Assembly: GCF_900149685.1 (NCBI RefSeq)
Contig: NZ_LT702999.1
Location: forward strand, 806,001-870,000
Length of the DNA: 64,000 nt
Source of the DNA: Erythrobacter sp. Alg231-14
GTDB taxonomy: Bacteria; Pseudomonadota; Alphaproteobacteria; Sphingomonadales; Sphingomonadaceae
Direction of reading: 5' to 3'
Below are positions 61,947 to 64,000 of the stretch, piece by piece (within the stretch, counting starts at the first letter, position 1; each line of letters begins with the position of its first letter). Below the pieces are notes generated by a model, which saw only the letters and a program-made list of their open reading frames with translations, searched no databases and was not told the DNA's origin. The translations under genes and the position numbers were made by a program.

Positions 61947-62477
61947 TCACTCCTTTACGTCACGATCTGCATATGGGTCACACACACCCAGTTTTGCAAG
62001 GGCCGCTATCTCCAACGCCTCCATTGCTTCGGCTTCAGCATCGCTGTGCACATGATCGTGCCCGGCCAAATGCAACAATCCATGAATGATCAGATGGACC
62101 GCATGCGCTTCGATAGAGACGCCTTTCTCTTTGGCTTCGCGGGCGCAAGTTTCATACGCAAGCGCGATATCGCCTAACATTTCCGGCGGTCCGTCTGGCG
62201 TTAGAGCCAGCAACGCATTGCGCTCCATCATCGGAAAACTAAGAACATTGGTCGGCTTGTCACGATCCCGCCATTCCCGGTTGAGCGCATGAACTTCTGC
62301 ATCGGTCGTGAACAAAACGCTCACCAACAATTTGGGGTCGGCTTGGTCTGCAACCGTGGGGGCAATCTCAGGTGCAACACCACCTGCCGCTTTGGCGGCG
62401 CGCTCTGCCAGGGTCTCCCAATCGCCCCATGCCTGCCTCGGAGCGGGCCATCCCTCCACATCAATTTCAAGCAGCAT
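61947..62477 (-). CDS. ybeY: rRNA maturation endonuclease YbeY
   Basis: A 176-residue zinc RNase. The HGLLHLAGHDH motif places zinc ligands at His132, His136 and His142. It acts in 16S rRNA 3' end processing and 70S quality control. The start at 62477 is chosen; an ATG at 62492 is possible. The gap 62493-62782 shows no other gene. Confidence 0.93.
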   Translation of the reverse strand: MLLEIDVEGWPAPRQAWGDWETLAERAAKAAGGVAPEIAPTVADQADPKLLVSVLFTTDAEVHALNREWRDRDKPTNVLSFPMMERNALLALTPDGPPEMLGDIALAYETCAREAKEKGVSIEAHAVHLIIHGLLHLAGHDHVHSDAEAEAMEALEIAALAKLGVCDPYADRDVKE

Positions 62478-62782
62478 AAAGTGCAGCCCCAAATGGCAGG
62501 ATGCCTCGCCCGTCAGGCGCGGCTTGCTGGTGCAGTGCTAAGATCGTGAAAACAGTCATCTCATCCGCCTTAGATCATTCCAGTCGCACTAGGAAAGCGG
62601 CCATATCGCGCGAATGCTCATCACGGTGACCGTCATTCGTGGGGTGGAATATAAACTTCGCCTCATTTGTCTTTACCTCACAGGCAAATACGCAGAAGGT
62701 GCAGGCCAAGAACAAAAAGAACTGCGACGCTAGGACCGGAAAACATCCGGCATGGCGCCGTTATGGGATCTGGGGGAAATTA

Positions 62783-64000
62783 ATGGCCGAAGCATCGGTG
62801 GCTACACCAAATCAAGCTGCTCCTGCGTCTGAAGGATTCGGAACGCCCGGCTATCGCGCTTATGTGCTCAGCGCATTGTTGGTCGTTTACATCTTCAACT
62901 TTATCGACCGCACCATCATCAACATCCTGACTGAGCCGATCAAGCTCACATTCGGATTGGAAGATTGGCAGATGGGCTTGCTCGGCGGTCCAGCGTTTGC
63001 CGTTCTATACACCTTTATCGGCATCCCGATTGCGCGCGGCGCAGAACGGTACAATCGCGTTGCGATCATTGCCGCGGCTGTCGCGGTTTGGAGCTTGTTC
63101 ACCGCGCTTTGTGGCTTTGCCATGTCGTTTATGGTGCTGTTCCTGTTTCGGATCGGCGTTAGCATCGGCGAAGCGGGCTGCACCCCGCCCGCTCAATCGC
63201 TGATCGCGGATTACTTCGTACCATCTCGCCGCGCGACGGCGGTTTCTATCTACGCGCTCGGCGTGCCGCTCGGCGGGATGTTGGCGTCGATCTTTGGCGG
63301 GCAATTGGCCGGCCTTGACGGGGCGCAATACGGCGAATGGGTCAATGCGATTGGCATCGGATGGATGTTTGGCGATCTGGATTGGTCGCAAGTCGAAGGG
63401 TGGCGCGTTGCGTTCGTTCTGGTCGGCGTACCGGGCCTGCTATTGTCTCTGATCGTGTGGCGCAGCATTAAGGAGCCGCCGCGCGGCTACACCGACCCAA
63501 CCGCCCTACAGGGATTGGAGAAAGTGAGCTTTAGAGAAGCGCTTGCAGTCCTAAGCAAGAAACCCGCTTACCGGCATATTGTATTTGGGGCGATGCTCGC
63601 ATCTTTCGTTGGCTACGGCGTAGGGCAATTCACAACCTCGTTCCTGTTGCGGACGCACGGACTCACCATCCAAGAGGCCTCGCTGCTCTACGGCGTTGTT
63701 CTAGGTGTGATGGCGGCAATCGGTGTGTTCAGTTCGGGCTGGATTTCCGACAGGATTTCGAAAAAGCATCCCAATGCGCTGTCATGGCTGCCGGCTCTTG
63801 GCATGGGCGCATCGGTGCCGCTCTATGCGTTCGGCTTTTTGATGGAAAACCTGTGGTTGGCTGTTCCCGCTTTGATGATCGCGGCGATGATCCACTATTT
63901 CTACCTTGGGCCAATGTATGCGGTATCCAGCGGCGTCGTTGACAGCAGGATGCGCGCGACATCGGTCGCGATCACATTGTTCGTCGTGAACTTGCTCGGC
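62783..64000 (+). CDS. MFS transporter, partial (Spinster-like)
   Basis: At least 406 residues of a major-facilitator protein are visible; the 3' end lies past the window. FNFIDRTIINILTEPIK in helix 1, RIGVSIGEAGCTPPAQSLIADYF in helix 4-5 and SRRATAVSIYALGVPLGGM are typical of the Spns/aromatic-acid group. GGGGGAAATTA precedes the ATG. Substrate unknown. Confidence 0.85.
   Translation, partial: MAEASVATPNQAAPASEGFGTPGYRAYVLSALLVVYIFNFIDRTIINILTEPIKLTFGLEDWQMGLLGGPAFAVLYTFIGIPIARGAERYNRVAIIAAAVAVWSLFTALCGFAMSFMVLFLFRIGVSIGEAGCTPPAQSLIADYFVPSRRATAVSIYALGVPLGGMLASIFGGQLAGLDGAQYGEWVNAIGIGWMFGDLDWSQVEGWRVAFVLVGVPGLLLSLIVWRSIKEPPRGYTDPTALQGLEKVSFREALAVLSKKPAYRHIVFGAMLASFVGYGVGQFTTSFLLRTHGLTIQEASLLYGVVLGVMAAIGVFSSGWISDRISKKHPNALSWLPALGMGASVPLYAFGFLMENLWLAVPALMIAAMIHYFYLGPMYAVSSGVVDSRMRATSVAITLFVVNLLG

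Overview
The window looks like a chromosomal segment of an alphaproteobacterium of the order Sphingomonadales, most likely Erythrobacter or a close relative. The pointers are the alphaproteobacterial S10/spc/str ribosomal cluster with its acidic L3 tail, a MucR/Ros regulator next to a cysteine-poor Fur/Mur protein, and SulP, HCCA isomerase and EgtBD genes with alphaproteobacterial features. This is inferred from protein style; no 16S gene is present.

Positions 1-13,250 (minus strand) hold one long run: rpsL, rpsG, fusA, tuf, rpsJ, rplC-D-W-B, rpsS, rplV, rpsC, rplP, rpmC, rpsQ, rplN, rplX, rplE, rpsN, rpsH, rplF and the start of rplR. Two promoters with the same TTGCCA -35 box and 17-bp spacer lie before rpsL and rpsJ. 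The rpsJ leader has an attenuator-like hairpin plus U-tract, and the rpsJ-rplC gap is unusually long and full of hairpins.

Positions 13,664-15,491 are a low-GC two-gene insertion: a patatin phospholipase (CapV type) followed 1 bp later by a CD-NTase, i.e. a compact type I CBASS anti-phage system. It is followed by about 580 bp of palindromes and degenerate repeats.

Positions 16,000-33,700 mix housekeeping and accessory genes: GNAT/LysR, apaG, an S9 peptidase, HCCA isomerase, a SulP transporter, metZ, a TetR regulator with a divergent operator, a PMT-type mannosyltransferase facing a Dpm1-GtrA fusion, leuB, recO, ubiK-like, tspO, a 15-cysteine repeat lipoprotein, tlyA and a proline-rich lipoprotein. 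Two unannotated transcripts are suggested by structure: a plus-strand RNA ending in a very strong terminator at 22,726-22,764, and a minus-strand RNA of about 160 nt at 33,783-33,942. The second begins with a full complement of the 16S rRNA 3' tail and carries an 18-codon frame.

Positions 34,000-55,900 hold ilvE-trhO-GST, two tandem SpoIIAA-like proteins, a LysR regulator divergent from pirin-azoR-doxX, nadE, yghU, a GPH-type transporter, tRNA-Gln, an SDR, an FAD oxidoreductase, ergothioneine genes egtB-egtD, a diguanylate cyclase, a class II DAHP synthase and a large M16 peptidase.

Positions 56,000-64,000 hold nfuA-like, tsaB, rimI, mucR, fur and plsC (plus strand), lysR, corC and ybeY (minus strand), and a truncated MFS transporter. 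The miaB and phoH genes that often sit between plsC and ybeY are absent, which suggests a rearrangement.
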